64,000 nt of DNA from Maricaulis maris MCS10 (GTDB taxonomy: Bacteria > Pseudomonadota > Alphaproteobacteria > Caulobacterales > Maricaulaceae), in the NCBI RefSeq assembly GCF_000014745.1, contig NC_008347.1, forward strand, positions 1,373,501-1,437,500, given 5' to 3'. Numbering within the stretch: the first letter of the stretch is position 1; each line of letters opens with the position of its first letter. The translations under genes were made by a program, and so were the position numbers. The notes beneath the pieces are model-generated. The model had not been told where the DNA came from and did no database searches. It was given only the letters and a program-made list of their open reading frames with translations. Shown piece after piece: positions 51,554 through 62,152 of the stretch.

Positions 51554-54500
51554 ATGCTGCGCAAGTCCGCCAAATGGACCCTGATCTATCTGCTCGAGGC
51601 CGTCGCTGCCCTGTTGGCGCTGACGATTTTCGCGATCGGCTTTGTGCTTTGGAGGTTGTCGTCAGGACCGGTGGAGCTGGAATTCCTGCGTGAGGACGCG
51701 CAGGCCATGCTGGCCACCGCCTTTGAGGGTGAGGTGGTTGCGCTCGGTTCGCTGCAGGCGCGCTTTGAACCGTCAACTCGTGCGATTGTGCTGGTCGCAA
51801 CCGATGTCACGGTCGCCGAGGCCTCCGGCGAGGTTGTGACCCGGGCACCGCGAATCGAAGCGGGTCTCGCTGCCGATGCCCTGATCTTCGGGCGAATCGA
51901 ACCGGTTGAGTTGACCATTGATGGCGGCTCGGTCTCGATTGTGCGGCGCGCTGACGGGGCTGTAGGCGCCGGCCTGGGCGGTGTTGACCGGATATCCTCG
52001 ACGGCCCGACTGCCGGAGCGGGGCGGCGATGACAGTGTATCCCTGTTCGAGATCCTGGCGTCGTCCGGTGCGCCGGCCCAACTGGATCGCCTGCGGCATG
52101 TACGGATTTCCAATGCGGCAGTGCGGGTCGTCGACGATGTGGCGGGTCTGGCCTGGTTCATTGATTCCGCAGGCGTGTCGCTGGACCGGGATGACGCGCG
52201 AATCCTGGCCGAAGTGGAGGGGCGACTGGCCACCCCATCCGGCTTTGCGCCTGTCGATCTGAGACTTCGGGCCGGCACAGGGCTGGAAAGTTTGTTGCTC
52301 GAGATGAGCTTCAGCGATCTTTCTCCGGCGGGCATTCTGCCAGATACCGGTCCGGCGTCTGCCTTGAGGGCGCTCGACGCCCCGATCGCGCTCGACTTCG
52401 TGGTCGATGCGACCCGCGAAAACGGCATCCGCACGGCCTCACTACAGCTCGATATCGGGGCCGGCCAGATTCTGGTCGATGGTGAGAATCACGCATTCGA
52501 AGGGGCCAATCTCTATGCCAGTTTTGACCCGGTCGAGCGGGTCATGACGCTGCATGGCGGTCAGGCCAATTCCGTCCTGTTCGCCGCATCGATCGAGGGG
52601 CGGCTGACCGAAATCGGCAATTATGACGGGGCGCTGCCGACCCGGGCGCGGTTCGATCTGGCGATCGGCCCCGGCTTCGTTGATGTGGGCCCGGTGTTCG
52701 AACGTGCGCCCGAATGGGGCCTGTTGGCGGCCTCCGGAGAGATACGGCTGGACGAGCTTGCGTTGACGCTGGACCGGCTGGACGTCGAGATCGATACGAT
52801 CCGGGCCGAGCTGACCGGCGGGCTGCAGCTGGAGCAGCGCCCGGACGGCAGCTGGCTGCCCAGCCTGCAGCTGGAAGGTCCGATCGCGGGAGACATCCAG
52901 CCGGAAACCGTGTTGGCCTATTGGCCGGTTGAACTCGCCGATGGTGGCCGGGAATGGGTTAGCGAAGGCATTCTGGGCGGGCGTTTCTACAATGCGCGGT
53001 TTTTTCTGGACCTGCCCGGCTCGGCCATTGAGGCGGGTGTGCTGGAAGATGATCGCATGCAGTTGAGCTTCGATTTTGAGGACGCGCATGTCCTGTACAT
53101 CTCGACCATGACCCCGCTGACGGCCGGGCGCGGCGCGGCGGTCCTGCGCGGCAATTCCTTTGAGGTAATGCTGGAGCATGGGTGGGTCGGCGAAGTTGAG
53201 CTGACCGAGGCCTTCGTCGACCTTCCCCGTTTGAACCCGAAAGGGGCGATGGCCCGCTATGGAGGCCTTGCCCGGGGCGCGGCCTCCGACCTCTTGGCGC
53301 TTATCGATGAGGAGCCGCTGTTTCTGGTGTCTGATTATGGCCTGGATCCAGCCCTGGTCGGGGGCCAGGGGGACATGCGATTTGAGATCCATCGGGCCAT
53401 GCTCACCGAGGTCGAGCCGGATGACATTCCCTTTTTTATCAGCGGCCGGCTCAACGGTGCTTCGCTTGACATACCGGGAACGGATTTTTCCCTGAGTGAA
53501 GGCGAGGTCGAGTTGGAGGCCAGCCAGGCCGGGCTTCAGGCCACGGGTACAGCGCGCCTCGTCGATGCTCCGGTGCGGATCGACTGGCGCGAGAGTTTCG
53601 GCCTTCCCGATGACGTCCCGTCGACCCGGATCGGCCTGCAAACGGTCATAAATGCTCGCACGCTCGACGGTTTCAACATGCCGGCCCGGCGTTTTCTTGA
53701 CGGATCAATCCGCATCGCTGCCGAGGCGGTTTCGGATGGTCTGGATTTCCGATCGGTGCAGATCGAGGCAGACCTTCTCGATGCCTTGGTGGAGCTGCCG
53801 GGAAATGTCTGGGCCAAGGAGGTGGGCGAGCCGGGCCTGGCGCTGCTCGATCTGGTCCAACGTGAGGACGGCGGGTTTGATCTTGGAACGATAAGGATGG
53901 AGGCAGACGGGGCGGGCTTGCTGGCGAGCGCCCGGTTGAGCGAAGTCGGGGCCCTGGAGGATCTGACGCTCGACCGCCTGTTTGTGGACGGGATGCTGGA
54001 TATCGCGGGCGAAATATCGCCCGCAATTGCGCCCGGCCAGCCGGTGCGGGTCCGGCTGGCGGGGCAGTATGCGGATGTCAGTGCCTTCATGCCCGACCTG
54101 GCGTCGATGGGCGGTGAGGGCGGCATCACGCTGCCCCTGTCACTGCAGGCGGATATCGGTCGGCTGACCCTGTCCGAGGAGAGCGTCCTCGACCAATTCA
54201 ATCTTATTTGGCGCAGCGAAGCGGCAGGCATCCGTGCCGTCTCGGTGTCCGGGAATGCGTTCGACGGCCCATTCCAGGCGTCGTTTGGCGCCAGCGAGAC
54301 CGGCGGGCAACGAGATTTCCGGATCGAGGCGCAGTCATTGCAACGCATTTCCGCCCTGCTCGGAATGGAGGGATATGCGCGTGGCGGGCAGGTGTCCGTC
54401 CTGGGCAGCGCGCCTCCGCTTGGCACGGATGGTCCGTTGACCGCCCGCGTTGAAATCCGCGATCTGACCCTGGTGCAGGTTCCTGTCCTGGCGCGGATCC

Positions 54501-55042
54501 TCGCTGCCGGCTCCTTCCAGGGGTTGGGTGCATTATTGAATGGCGAAGGGATCCGCTTTGACGCCGTTGACGCGGATATCGCCTATGAGGATGGCCTGCT
54601 GACCATTGGTGACGGGCGGGCCCAGGGAAGCGCCTTGGGCGTGACGGCTGCGGGTACTGTCGATTTCGCGGACAGGCGCGCGGCCATCGACGGAAATCTG
54701 GCGCCGTCCTACGTCATCAACTCGATGTTGGGCGGTCTGCCGGTAATTGGCGAGGTGCTCGTCTCCCGCCCGGGCGAGGGCGTGATCGGAATTACCTATT
54801 CGGTGGAGGGGCCCTTTGACAGTCTGACCGTCTTCGCCAATCCGCTCTCTGCGCTGGCACCGGGCGTCTTTCGGCGCATGTTCGAGGGAACTGCCGCCGA
54901 GCGGGCGGCTCGGGAGCGGGCCACTGACGTGGCTGACGATGGACAGTCAGTGGATGTCGAGCCCACTGAGCCTGAGCGGCCAAATCCGGATCAGGCCGTA
55001 ACCGACACCGGAGCCACCGACGGACCGCCGGACGACAATTGA
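51554..55042 (+). CDS. large AsmA/DUF3971-family membrane-anchored protein (YhdP-like)
   Basis: This encodes 1162 residues. A single N-terminal TM helix (about 8-36) is followed by a very long periplasmic region of beta-sheet repeats (DUF3971 and AsmA-like C-terminal domains). The C-terminal part contains ADGAGLLASARLSEV, LDLAGEI-like repeats and the AsmA_2 signature region (GLGALLNGEGIRF, SALGVTAAGTVDF, PSYVINSMLGGLPVIGEVLV). The final 60 residues are disordered. Such proteins bridge the inner and outer membranes and move phospholipids. It is divergent from bcp; tyrS converges directly at its stop. Confidence 0.92.
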   Translation: MLRKSAKWTLIYLLEAVAALLALTIFAIGFVLWRLSSGPVELEFLREDAQAMLATAFEGEVVALGSLQARFEPSTRAIVLVATDVTVAEASGEVVTRAPRIEAGLAADALIFGRIEPVELTIDGGSVSIVRRADGAVGAGLGGVDRISSTARLPERGGDDSVSLFEILASSGAPAQLDRLRHVRISNAAVRVVDDVAGLAWFIDSAGVSLDRDDARILAEVEGRLATPSGFAPVDLRLRAGTGLESLLLEMSFSDLSPAGILPDTGPASALRALDAPIALDFVVDATRENGIRTASLQLDIGAGQILVDGENHAFEGANLYASFDPVERVMTLHGGQANSVLFAASIEGRLTEIGNYDGALPTRARFDLAIGPGFVDVGPVFERAPEWGLLAASGEIRLDELALTLDRLDVEIDTIRAELTGGLQLEQRPDGSWLPSLQLEGPIAGDIQPETVLAYWPVELADGGREWVSEGILGGRFYNARFFLDLPGSAIEAGVLEDDRMQLSFDFEDAHVLYISTMTPLTAGRGAAVLRGNSFEVMLEHGWVGEVELTEAFVDLPRLNPKGAMARYGGLARGAASDLLALIDEEPLFLVSDYGLDPALVGGQGDMRFEIHRAMLTEVEPDDIPFFISGRLNGASLDIPGTDFSLSEGEVELEASQAGLQATGTARLVDAPVRIDWRESFGLPDDVPSTRIGLQTVINARTLDGFNMPARRFLDGSIRIAAEAVSDGLDFRSVQIEADLLDALVELPGNVWAKEVGEPGLALLDLVQREDGGFDLGTIRMEADGAGLLASARLSEVGALEDLTLDRLFVDGMLDIAGEISPAIAPGQPVRVRLAGQYADVSAFMPDLASMGGEGGITLPLSLQADIGRLTLSEESVLDQFNLIWRSEAAGIRAVSVSGNAFDGPFQASFGASETGGQRDFRIEAQSLQRISALLGMEGYARGGQVSVLGSAPPLGTDGPLTARVEIRDLTLVQVPVLARILAAGSFQGLGALLNGEGIRFDAVDADIAYEDGLLTIGDGRAQGSALGVTAAGTVDFADRRAAIDGNLAPSYVINSMLGGLPVIGEVLVSRPGEGVIGITYSVEGPFDSLTVFANPLSALAPGVFRRMFEGTAAERAARERATDVADDGQSVDVEPTEPERPNPDQAVTDTGATDGPPDDN

Positions 55043-56290
55043 TCAGACCGGTTTGGCCAGGGCGTGCCGCTTCTTGCCGATCGACAGCTTGATCGCACCA
55101 TCGACCACATCATCGGCGCTCGCCATGGCGAAGGGGTCGGTCAGGACCTGATCATTGACCTTGGCGGCACCCGCCTTGATGTGACGTCGCATCTCGCCGT
55201 TGGAGGCGGCCAGCTCGGCGGCGACAAAGAGGCTCATCAGAGTGACCTCTCCCGAATCCAGACCCTCGAACTCGACGGTTGGAAGGGCGGCTCCGCTGCC
55301 TCCCTGGGCAAAGGTCTGCCGCGCTGTGGCTTCTGCCGCACTGGCTGCTTCGGCGCCGTGCAAAAGGCCCGTTGCCTCATTGGCAAGCCGGATTTTGGCA
55401 TCGTTGATTTCGGCACCCTCAAGGGCTTCCAGTCGGGCGATTTCCGCCAGCGGGAGGTCGGTGAACAGGCGCAGGAATCGACCGACATCGGCGTCTTCGG
55501 TATTGCGCCAGAACTGCCAGTATTCATAAGCGCTTCGCATGTCGGCATTGAGCCAGACGGCGCCATCGGCGGTCTTGCCCATCTTGGCCCCGGACGACGT
55601 GGTGATCAGAGGTGTGGTGAAGCCATAGACTTCCTTCTGGTCGACACGCCGACACAGCTCGACACCATTGATGATATTGCCCCACTGGTCGCCACCACCC
55701 AGCTGCAGGGTACAGCCATAGCGTCGGTTGAGTTCGAGGAAATCGACCGCCTGCAGGAGCATGTAATTGAATTCCAGGAAGGTCAGCGGCTGTTCGCGAT
55801 CAAGGCGCAGCTTGACCGAATCGAACGTCATCATCCGGTTGATGGTGAAGTGGGGGCCGAATTTGCGCAGGAATTCGATATAGCCGAACTCGGACAGCCA
55901 CTCGTCATTGTTGACAAGAACGGCATCGGTCGGGCCGTCGCCGATCTGCACCAGCGGCCGGAAGGCTTGCAGGATGCCATCGATATTCGCGTCGATTGCT
56001 TCGTCGGTCAGCATGGAGCGCGACTTGTCCTTGCCGGACGGGTCACCGATCTTGGTCGTGCCGCCGCCCATCAGGATGATCGGCTTGTGGCCGGCCTGCT
56101 GGATTCGGCGCAGCATCATGATCTGAACCAGCGATCCGACATGCAGGCTGGTCGCCGTTGCGTCGAAGCCGATATAGCCCGTCACCACGCCATCCAAGGC
56201 GGCCTGGTCGAGGCCTTCAATGTCGGTGGCCTGGTTGAGGTAGCCGCGTTCAACGAGATCGCGCACCAGCTGGGACTTGTAATCGCTCAT
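55043..56290 (-). CDS. tyrS: tyrosyl-tRNA synthetase
   Basis: This encodes 415 residues. The ATG at 56288-56290 has AGGAGA nine bases upstream and gives [12 protein letters not shown]; the longer upstream frame is not protein-like. Class I motifs are HVGS (50-53, HIGH equivalent) and KMGKT (KMSKS equivalent), with GGGDQWGNI and YGFTTPLIT. The C-terminal S4 RNA-binding domain ([17 protein letters not shown]) ends the protein. It charges tRNA-Tyr. Its stop abuts the AsmA-like stop, and anmK is divergent from it. Confidence 0.97.
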   Translation of the reverse strand: MSDYKSQLVRDLVERGYLNQATDIEGLDQAALDGVVTGYIGFDATATSLHVGSLVQIMMLRRIQQAGHKPIILMGGGTTKIGDPSGKDKSRSMLTDEAIDANIDGILQAFRPLVQIGDGPTDAVLVNNDEWLSEFGYIEFLRKFGPHFTINRMMTFDSVKLRLDREQPLTFLEFNYMLLQAVDFLELNRRYGCTLQLGGGDQWGNIINGVELCRRVDQKEVYGFTTPLITTSSGAKMGKTADGAVWLNADMRSAYEYWQFWRNTEDADVGRFLRLFTDLPLAEIARLEALEGAEINDAKIRLANEATGLLHGAEAASAAEATARQTFAQGGSGAALPTVEFEGLDSGEVTLMSLFVAAELAASNGEMRRHIKAGAAKVNDQVLTDPFAMASADDVVDGAIKLSIGKKRHALAKPV

Positions 56291-56353
56291 GAAGATGTCT
56301 CCTGATAGGACGCTTCTAGGTCGACTGGCGCGCCGGGAAAAGAGGGGGCTTGC

Positions 56354-57460
56354 ATGAAGCGGATCATAGGTTTGATGAGCGGCACCTCGCTCGATGGCAT
56401 TGATGCCGTCCTGCTCGAGACCGATGGCGACCGGATTGGCCGTTTCGGCCCCGGTGACACGCAGGCTTACTCGGACACTGATCGTTCCATTTTGCAGGAC
56501 GCGGTGGACCGGGCCCTTGCCTGGGGATTTGCCGGGCCGCGGCCCGAATTTTCCGCAGCGGAGCAGGTCCTGACCTTGCGCCATGGCCTGGCGGTCCAGC
56601 GGGTGCTTGATGCTGCCGGCCTGGCGGCGTCGGACATTGATCTGATCGGCTTTCACGGCCAGACCGTGTTGCACAAGGCACCGTCCGCTGGCCGTCATGG
56701 TCAGACCCTGCAAATCGGCAATGGTACGGCGCTCGCCACAGCGACCGGCATCCCGGTCATCCATGATTTCCGATCGGCGGACATGGAGAAGGGTGGGCAG
56801 GGGGCGCCACTTGCCACGCTCTATCATGACGCCCTGGCCCGGCAATCCGGCCTCGAGCGACCTGTCGCGGTCCTCAATCTGGGCGGCGTCGCCAATGTTA
56901 CCTGGCTGGGGGCGGGATCGGGTGCCATTGCTTTCGACACCGGGCCCGCGAACGGGCTGATTGATGCCTGGTGCCAGCGGATGATCAGCGCGCCCTATGA
57001 TGCCGGTGGCGCGCTTGCGGCGACCGGGGCGGTCAATGAAGCGGCGCTCGAGGCGTTGCTGGCACATCCCTTCTTCAAGCTCGCGCCGCCCAAGTCCCTT
57101 GATCGCTGGGACTTCACGCTGGATCCCGTGTCAGGCCTGTCGGCAGGAGATGGTGCCGCGACGCTCACAGCCTTCACTGCCCGGACCGTGGCGGGCGCCA
57201 TCGCGGCCCTTGGGCATCCCTCCCGCGTCCTGGTGACCGGAGGCGGGCGGCACAATCCAAGCCTGATGTCGATGCTGGCTGCTTGCCTCGGCCTTGAACC
57301 GGAACCCGTTGAAGCGGTTGGCTGGCGGGGCGACCTGCTGGAGGCCGAGGCGTTTGCCTGGCTGGCGGCCCGCGTCGAAGCAGGGCTGCCTACGAGCCTG
57401 CCGTCCACGACCGGCGCCAGCGAGCCGGTGTCCGGCGGGACACTGTCGCAGCCGCAATAA
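56354..57460 (+). CDS. anmK: anhydro-N-acetylmuramic acid kinase
   Basis: This encodes 368 residues. Family features are the N-terminal [33 protein letters not shown] (with the catalytic Asp region), [14 protein letters not shown] and [14 protein letters not shown], and the C-terminal [16 protein letters not shown]. AnmK phosphorylates and hydrolyses anhydroMurNAc from peptidoglycan turnover, complementing the amidase and peptidases elsewhere in this window. It is divergent from tyrS, separated by 63 bp. Confidence 0.95.
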   Translation: MKRIIGLMSGTSLDGIDAVLLETDGDRIGRFGPGDTQAYSDTDRSILQDAVDRALAWGFAGPRPEFSAAEQVLTLRHGLAVQRVLDAAGLAASDIDLIGFHGQTVLHKAPSAGRHGQTLQIGNGTALATATGIPVIHDFRSADMEKGGQGAPLATLYHDALARQSGLERPVAVLNLGGVANVTWLGAGSGAIAFDTGPANGLIDAWCQRMISAPYDAGGALAATGAVNEAALEALLAHPFFKLAPPKSLDRWDFTLDPVSGLSAGDGAATLTAFTARTVAGAIAALGHPSRVLVTGGGRHNPSLMSMLAACLGLEPEPVEAVGWRGDLLEAEAFAWLAARVEAGLPTSLPSTTGASEPVSGGTLSQPQ

Positions 57461-57478
57461 CGCCTGATCCTGACATGA

Positions 57479-57508
57479 AAAAGCCCCGGCCTTCCAGCCG
57501 GAGCTTTT
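57479..57508. terminator. bidirectional terminator between anmK and the hydrolase gene
   Basis: A stem AAAAGC(C)CCGGC / GCCGG(A)GCTTTT with one mismatch and a 6-base loop has T on the plus strand and A before it (T on the minus strand). It lies between two convergent genes. Confidence 0.8.
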
Positions 57509-57530
57509 GCTTGTTGTCCTGAGGTCGGCC

Positions 57531-58214
57531 TCAGCGCTTGCCGGTGATGGTTCGCTCGGAGCGCTCTTTCTCGACCAGAGGCAGGCGGGACTCCAGATAG
57601 GTCTCGATATGGCCTTCGAGCACATCGAGATGCTCGGAGAAAAGGTGGTTGGCATCCGGAACGACCTCAGTCGTGATCTCGATGCCCTTCTGGACGCGGA
57701 CCTTGGACATCACGCGTTCGACGTCTTCGGGCGGGACAATCTTGTCGGCCGATCCATGCACGATGATGCCTGAGGCCGGGCAGGGCGCCAGAAAGGTGAA
57801 GTCATACATGTTTGTGGGCGGTGCCACGGATATGAAGCCGGCAATCTCCGGGCGGCGCATCAGAAGCTGCATGCCGACCCAGGCGCCGAAAGAGTGGCCG
57901 GCGACCCAGCAAAAGCGCGCGCCTTGGTTATAGCCCTGAACCCAGTCCAGAACCGTCGCTGCGTCTGAGAGCTCGCCTAGGCCCTGGTCATAGCTGCCCT
58001 GGGAGCGTCCAACGCCGCGGAAATTGAACCTCAGGGTCGCAAAGCCGCGTTTGCGGAAGACGTCGTACATCATGTCGACGGACGGGTTTTCCATATGCCC
58101 GCCGCCGAGCGGATGGGCATGCAGGATCAAGGCGATCGGTGCAGTAGGGTCTTCACTCGGGCTGTAGCGCCCTTCAAGCCGGCCGGCTGGGCCGGGGATG
58201 ATCACGTCAGGCAT
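57531..58214 (-). CDS. alpha/beta hydrolase of the COG2945 type
   Basis: This encodes 227 residues. The family start ALILHAHPLGGGHMENP gives the oxyanion region. The nucleophile elbow is GHSFGA (S108). The catalytic Asp lies in IVHGSADKIVPPE and the His in PDANHLFSEH. It is a predicted cytoplasmic esterase/dienelactone-hydrolase-like enzyme with unknown substrate. It is divergent from the suf operon, with a 208-bp intergenic region. Confidence 0.9.
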   Translation of the reverse strand: MPDVIIPGPAGRLEGRYSPSEDPTAPIALILHAHPLGGGHMENPSVDMMYDVFRKRGFATLRFNFRGVGRSQGSYDQGLGELSDAATVLDWVQGYNQGARFCWVAGHSFGAWVGMQLLMRRPEIAGFISVAPPTNMYDFTFLAPCPASGIIVHGSADKIVPPEDVERVMSKVRVQKGIEITTEVVPDANHLFSEHLDVLEGHIETYLESRLPLVEKERSERTITGKR

Positions 58215-58299
58215 TCAAATCCGCCTTTTGGGTCGTTGCGTCTGGGTCCTGTGAATATGCGGCATTTCGTCCGTTGCAAGTGCGCAGAAGTGTGCCCAT

Positions 58300-58324
58300 A
58301 TTCTTGACTAATTGACTCGGATAT
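58300..58324 (+). promoter_or_regulatory. candidate IscR-type operator before the suf operon
   Basis: The 25 bases at 58300-58324 match the E. coli type 1 IscR consensus at 21 positions by my hand alignment, including the GACT arm (58306-58309) and GATAT end. Tandem TTGACT copies start at 58304 and 58312. It lies 98 bp before the Rrf2 gene, where cluster-bearing IscR would repress its own operon. Confidence 0.55.
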
Positions 58325-58422
58325 TGGACGAGCGTGCCTCTCAACGAGGCCCGTTCTCCTCCGGAAAGGCGGGTCTTAGCATGATCGACCGGCTCGATGC
58401 GAGTGTTTAAGGAGGTAAATGC

Positions 58423-58899
58423 ATGAAGCTGAGCACAAAAGGACGCTATGCGGTGATGGCCATGGCCGACCTGGCGGATGCCGCCGAGGCTGGCCCGGTT
58501 ACCTTGAGCGACATTGCCTCGCGCCAGTCGATTTCATTGTCCTACCTCGAACAATTGTTCGCAAAACTGCGCCGCGCCGACATCGTGTCGTCCGTGCGGG
58601 GGCCGGGCGGTGGTTACCGGCTCAGTCGAACGGCCAGCGAAATCCGGATTTCCGACATCATCCTGGCTGTGGACGAGCCTCTGCGCGCGACTCGCTGCTC
58701 CGAGGCCAAGGGGTGTCTGAGCGATGGCCGGCGCTGCATCACCCACGACCTGTGGGACGAGTTGGGGCGGCACATATATCTGTACCTGTCATCGGTCACC
58801 CTGGAGGACGTGCTGGAGCGGCGGCTGTTCGGGTCTGCCAATGGCGCGACCGGACGCCTTGCGCCGGCAGCGACCAGTTCGACCCGCGCGGCTGAATAG
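58423..58899 (+). CDS. Rrf2-family Fe-S cluster regulator (IscR-like)
   Basis: This encodes 158 residues, preceded by an ideal ribosome site AAGGAGGT (58409-58416). The winged helix has MKLSTKGRYAVMAMADLA and ISLSYLEQLFAKLRRADIVSSVRGPGGGYRL. The cluster ligands C92, C98, C105 and H108 (CSEAKGC, RCITH) are all present, as in IscR. With a [2Fe-2S] cluster bound it would repress the operon it starts; without it the operon is induced. The tail (about 135-158) is low complexity. Five bases separate it from the desulfurase. Confidence 0.94.
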   Translation: MKLSTKGRYAVMAMADLADAAEAGPVTLSDIASRQSISLSYLEQLFAKLRRADIVSSVRGPGGGYRLSRTASEIRISDIILAVDEPLRATRCSEAKGCLSDGRRCITHDLWDELGRHIYLYLSSVTLEDVLERRLFGSANGATGRLAPAATSSTRAAE

Positions 58900-58904
58900 A
58901 CCTC

Positions 58905-60068
58905 ATGCGCACTTATCTTGATCACAACGCGACCACCCCGGTCCGGCCAGCTGCGATGGCCGCCATGACCGAGGTTATGACGCAGGTTGGGAATCCGTCC
59001 TCCGTACACGCGGACGGACAGGCTGCCCTGGCGCGAGTCGAGGCGGCGCGACGGGTGGTCGGCAAGGCGCTGCGCGCACGGCCCGAAGATGTCATTTTCA
59101 CATCCGGTGGTACCGAAGCGTTGAACCTGGCGCTTCATGCCGCGATCACGGCCGGCGGCGCCGACCGGATCATTGTCACGGCTCTGGAGCATGAAGCCGT
59201 CGCTGCAACGGCACGGGCCAGCGGGCTTCCGGTAGAGACCTGGCCGGTCAATGCCGACGGTATTGTCGAAATCAGCTGGCTCGCGGACCGTCTGTCCGCA
59301 TGGTCAGATGATGATGGCCGCCCGGTTCTGGCGATGATGCTGGCGAGCAACGAAACCGGCACGATCCAGCCGGTCCGGGATGCTGCGGCGCTTGTTCGCG
59401 GAGCCGGTGGGCTGAGCGTGGTCGATGCGATCCAGGCGGTTGGCAAGGTCGACGTCGATTTCGCCGCACTGGGCTGTGACTATCTGGCGATCTCGGCGCA
59501 CAAGTTTGGCGGCCCCCAGGGCGTCGGCGCCCTGCTGGCGGCCTGCGGTTCGCCCATGTCCAGGCACCATCATGGTGGCGGGCAGGAGAAGGGGCGCCGT
59601 GCTGGCACCCTCAATGTCGCAGGCATTGTCGGGCTCGCAACGGCCCTCGACGAGGCTGTGGCCACACTTGATGAGTATTCGGCTTTGGCAGCTCAGCGTG
59701 ACCGCATGGCGACGGCAATTCGCGCCGTAGCGCCAGAGGTGATCGAAATCGGCGCGGGTGCACCCCGTCTGCCCAACACGCTTGGCATGAGCCTGCCCGG
59801 CTGGCCCGGTGCGACGCAGGTCATGGCGCTCGATCTGGATGGTGTGTCGATCAGTGCCGGTTCGGCCTGCTCGTCCGGAACCTCCAAAGGGTCAAAGGTC
59901 GGAACCGCGCTCGGCCTGCCCGAAGACGCGTCACAGGGCTTCGTGCGTGTAAGCCTGGGTTGGAATTCAAAACCGGATGATGCAGACGCCTTCATCAAGG
60001 CGTGGACGGCGGCGTATGCGCGCGCCGCATTGCCATCAAAGCAAATGCCTGAGGAGGCGGTAGGATAA
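58905..60068 (+). CDS. cysteine desulfurase, NifS/IscS type
   Basis: This encodes 387 residues of the class V aminotransferase fold. [27 protein letters not shown] and [11 protein letters not shown] are family motifs. The PLP Lys is K200 in [10 protein letters not shown]. The active Cys is C322 in AGSACSSG, on a loop typical of group I (NifS/IscS) enzymes rather than SufS. It supplies persulfide for SufBCD. A second, SufS-type enzyme may follow beyond the window. One base separates its stop from sufB. Confidence 0.96.
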   Translation: MRTYLDHNATTPVRPAAMAAMTEVMTQVGNPSSVHADGQAALARVEAARRVVGKALRARPEDVIFTSGGTEALNLALHAAITAGGADRIIVTALEHEAVAATARASGLPVETWPVNADGIVEISWLADRLSAWSDDDGRPVLAMMLASNETGTIQPVRDAAALVRGAGGLSVVDAIQAVGKVDVDFAALGCDYLAISAHKFGGPQGVGALLAACGSPMSRHHHGGGQEKGRRAGTLNVAGIVGLATALDEAVATLDEYSALAAQRDRMATAIRAVAPEVIEIGAGAPRLPNTLGMSLPGWPGATQVMALDLDGVSISAGSACSSGTSKGSKVGTALGLPEDASQGFVRVSLGWNSKPDDADAFIKAWTAAYARAALPSKQMPEEAVG

Positions 60069-60069
60069 C

Positions 60070-61545
60070 ATGGCCGCAGTCAAGGAAACCATCGAAGACG
60101 TCCGCAATCTGGAAGCCGACAAGTACAAGTACGGCTTCACGACGGACATCGAACAGGATCTCGCCCCCAAGGGGCTGAATGAAGAGATCGTACGCCTCAT
60201 CTCTGCCAAGAAGGGCGAGCCGGAGTGGATGCTGCAATGGCGCCTGGAGGCGCTTGAGCGCTTCAAGGCGATGAAGGAGCCTGAGTGGGCGAAGGTCAAT
60301 TATCCCAAGATCGACTATCAGGACATCCACTACTATGCCGAGCCCAAGGACGGTGCCAAGTATGACAGCATTGACGATGTCCCCGAGGAAATCCTCGCCG
60401 ACTTCGCCAAGCTGGGCATCTCGCTGAAGGAGCAGGAGGTCCTGCTGGGCGTGAAGGGATCTGAGAACCGGGTCGCTGTTGATGCGGTCTTTGACTCGGT
60501 GTCTGTGGTCACGACCTTCAAGGCCGAGCTGGCCAAGGCCGGGGTGATCTTCTGCTCGATCTCCGAAGCGCTGCGCGAGCACCCCGAGCTGGTGAGGAAG
60601 TATCTCGGCTCGGTCGTGCCAGCCTCGGACAATTTCTTTGCCACGCTGAACACGGCTGTCTTCTCGGACGGGTCCTTCGTCTATGTCCCGCCGGGCGTTC
60701 GCTGCCCGATGGAGCTATCCACCTATTTCCGGATGAATGCGCAAGGCACCGGCCAGTTCGAGCGCACGCTGATCATCGCCGACAAGGGCGCTTATGTGTC
60801 CTATCTGGAAGGCTGCACAGCGCCGATGCGCGATGAGAACCAGCTGCATGCCGCCGTGGTTGAGCTGGTCGCGCTGGACGATGCCGAGATCAAGTATTCC
60901 ACCGTCCAGAACTGGTGGCCGGGGGATGAGAACGGCAAGGGCGGGGTCTATAATTTCGTCACCAAGCGCGGCGACTGCCGGGGCAGGAACTCCAAGATCT
61001 CCTGGACCCAGGTCGAGACCGGCTCCGCCATCACCTGGAAATACCCGTCCTGCATCCTGCGCGGTGAAAACTCGCGCGGCGAGTTCTATTCGATCGCGGT
61101 GACCAATGGCCGTCAGCAGGCCGATACCGGCACCAAGATGATCCATCTCGGCAAGGGGTCTACCAGCCGCATCATCTCCAAGGGCATATCTGCCGGCCGC
61201 TCCGACCAGACCTATCGCGGCCTGGTCTCGGTGCATGCCAAGGCCGAGGGCGCGCGCAATTTCACCCAGTGCGACAGCCTTCTGATCGGTGATCAATGCG
61301 GCGCCCACACCGTGCCCTATGTCGAATGCAAGACGCCGAAGGCGGTACTCGAGCACGAGGCGACGACGACCAAGCTCTCCGAAGACCAGCTCTTCTACGC
61401 CCGCCAGCGCGGCCTCGGCGAAGAGGCGGCGACGGCTTTGCTGGTCAATGGCTTCGTCCGTGATGTGCTGCAGCAATTGCCGATGGAGTTTGCGGTTGAA
61501 GCGCAGGCTTTGCTCAAGGTCTCGCTTGAGGGGAGTGTGGGCTAG
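60070..61545 (+). CDS. sufB: Fe-S cluster assembly protein SufB
   Basis: This encodes 491 residues. The N-terminus [22 protein letters not shown] is typical. The core shows [30 protein letters not shown], the [21 protein letters not shown] segment, and [21 protein letters not shown], which contains the conserved Cys. It forms the scaffold with SufC and SufD. It ends with TAG sharing its last base with the GTG of the next gene, so the operon continues without a break. Confidence 0.97.
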   Translation: MAAVKETIEDVRNLEADKYKYGFTTDIEQDLAPKGLNEEIVRLISAKKGEPEWMLQWRLEALERFKAMKEPEWAKVNYPKIDYQDIHYYAEPKDGAKYDSIDDVPEEILADFAKLGISLKEQEVLLGVKGSENRVAVDAVFDSVSVVTTFKAELAKAGVIFCSISEALREHPELVRKYLGSVVPASDNFFATLNTAVFSDGSFVYVPPGVRCPMELSTYFRMNAQGTGQFERTLIIADKGAYVSYLEGCTAPMRDENQLHAAVVELVALDDAEIKYSTVQNWWPGDENGKGGVYNFVTKRGDCRGRNSKISWTQVETGSAITWKYPSCILRGENSRGEFYSIAVTNGRQQADTGTKMIHLGKGSTSRIISKGISAGRSDQTYRGLVSVHAKAEGARNFTQCDSLLIGDQCGAHTVPYVECKTPKAVLEHEATTTKLSEDQLFYARQRGLGEEAATALLVNGFVRDVLQQLPMEFAVEAQALLKVSLEGSVG

Positions 61546-62147
61546 TGAAGCGGCTCTTGCGCATTGTCTGGCAAGGATTGCTTCCGGTCTGGGGGCTTTT
61601 GGTGCTGTGCGCTCTGGCGGGCCAATGGCTGTACTTCGAAGTGCTCTGGCAGCCGAATTTCTCATTTGAACGCCGGGCCGATGAGCTTGGACAGGTCATG
61701 TCGCCGTCCGGTTTGCTTTCGTTGCGGGCACGCACAGTCACAAACGGGATTGTCAGAGATGGCGAAACGAGCTGGTCGGATCCTGTGTCGGTCCTGACGC
61801 TTGTCGCAGACGATACAGAACATCCCGTCGCTTACATGTCCGTCGCGGCGAACGACGAATTATTGCCACTTGAGCAGGATGAACGGCTTGATATCGCATG
61901 GCTGGATGAAGATCGAGCGATCGTGACGTATTGCGGTGTCCGGCTTGGTTCGATGATCAATGCGATCACATTGAGGACTGACCCGGAGTCCATATCAAGT
62001 CCGGTTAGATTGAATGTCGAAATCGAGTTCAATCGCCGTGATGGCTGTGAGCTAGCTCCGCCGCCAGGCTTGATGTATCCCGGCAGGAGTGGCGACGCGA
62101 TTTTGTACGGGCAAACGGGTACCACTTCGTCGGAAGAGGACGAGTAA
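61545..62147 (+). CDS. hypothetical membrane-anchored protein within the suf operon
   Basis: This encodes 200 residues, starting with GTG that overlaps the sufB stop (TAGTG). A TM helix (about 8-32) with a basic start (KRLLRIVWQG) is followed by a likely periplasmic domain. I see no family match. It contains SWSDPVSVLTLVADD, MSVAANDELLPLEQDERLD and a C-terminal GDAILYG, with two Cys (VTYCGVR, DGCELAP). Base composition looks lower in GC than its neighbours, hinting at later insertion. The role in Fe-S assembly is unknown. Confidence 0.7.
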   Translation: MKRLLRIVWQGLLPVWGLLVLCALAGQWLYFEVLWQPNFSFERRADELGQVMSPSGLLSLRARTVTNGIVRDGETSWSDPVSVLTLVADDTEHPVAYMSVAANDELLPLEQDERLDIAWLDEDRAIVTYCGVRLGSMINAITLRTDPESISSPVRLNVEIEFNRRDGCELAPPPGLMYPGRSGDAILYGQTGTTSSEEDE

Positions 62148-62152
62148 CACCA

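Noticed and set aside
56291-57067. Upstream extension of tyrS into anmK
   Set aside because: This stretch is antisense to anmK; the true TyrRS N-terminus starts at 56290 with AGGAGA.
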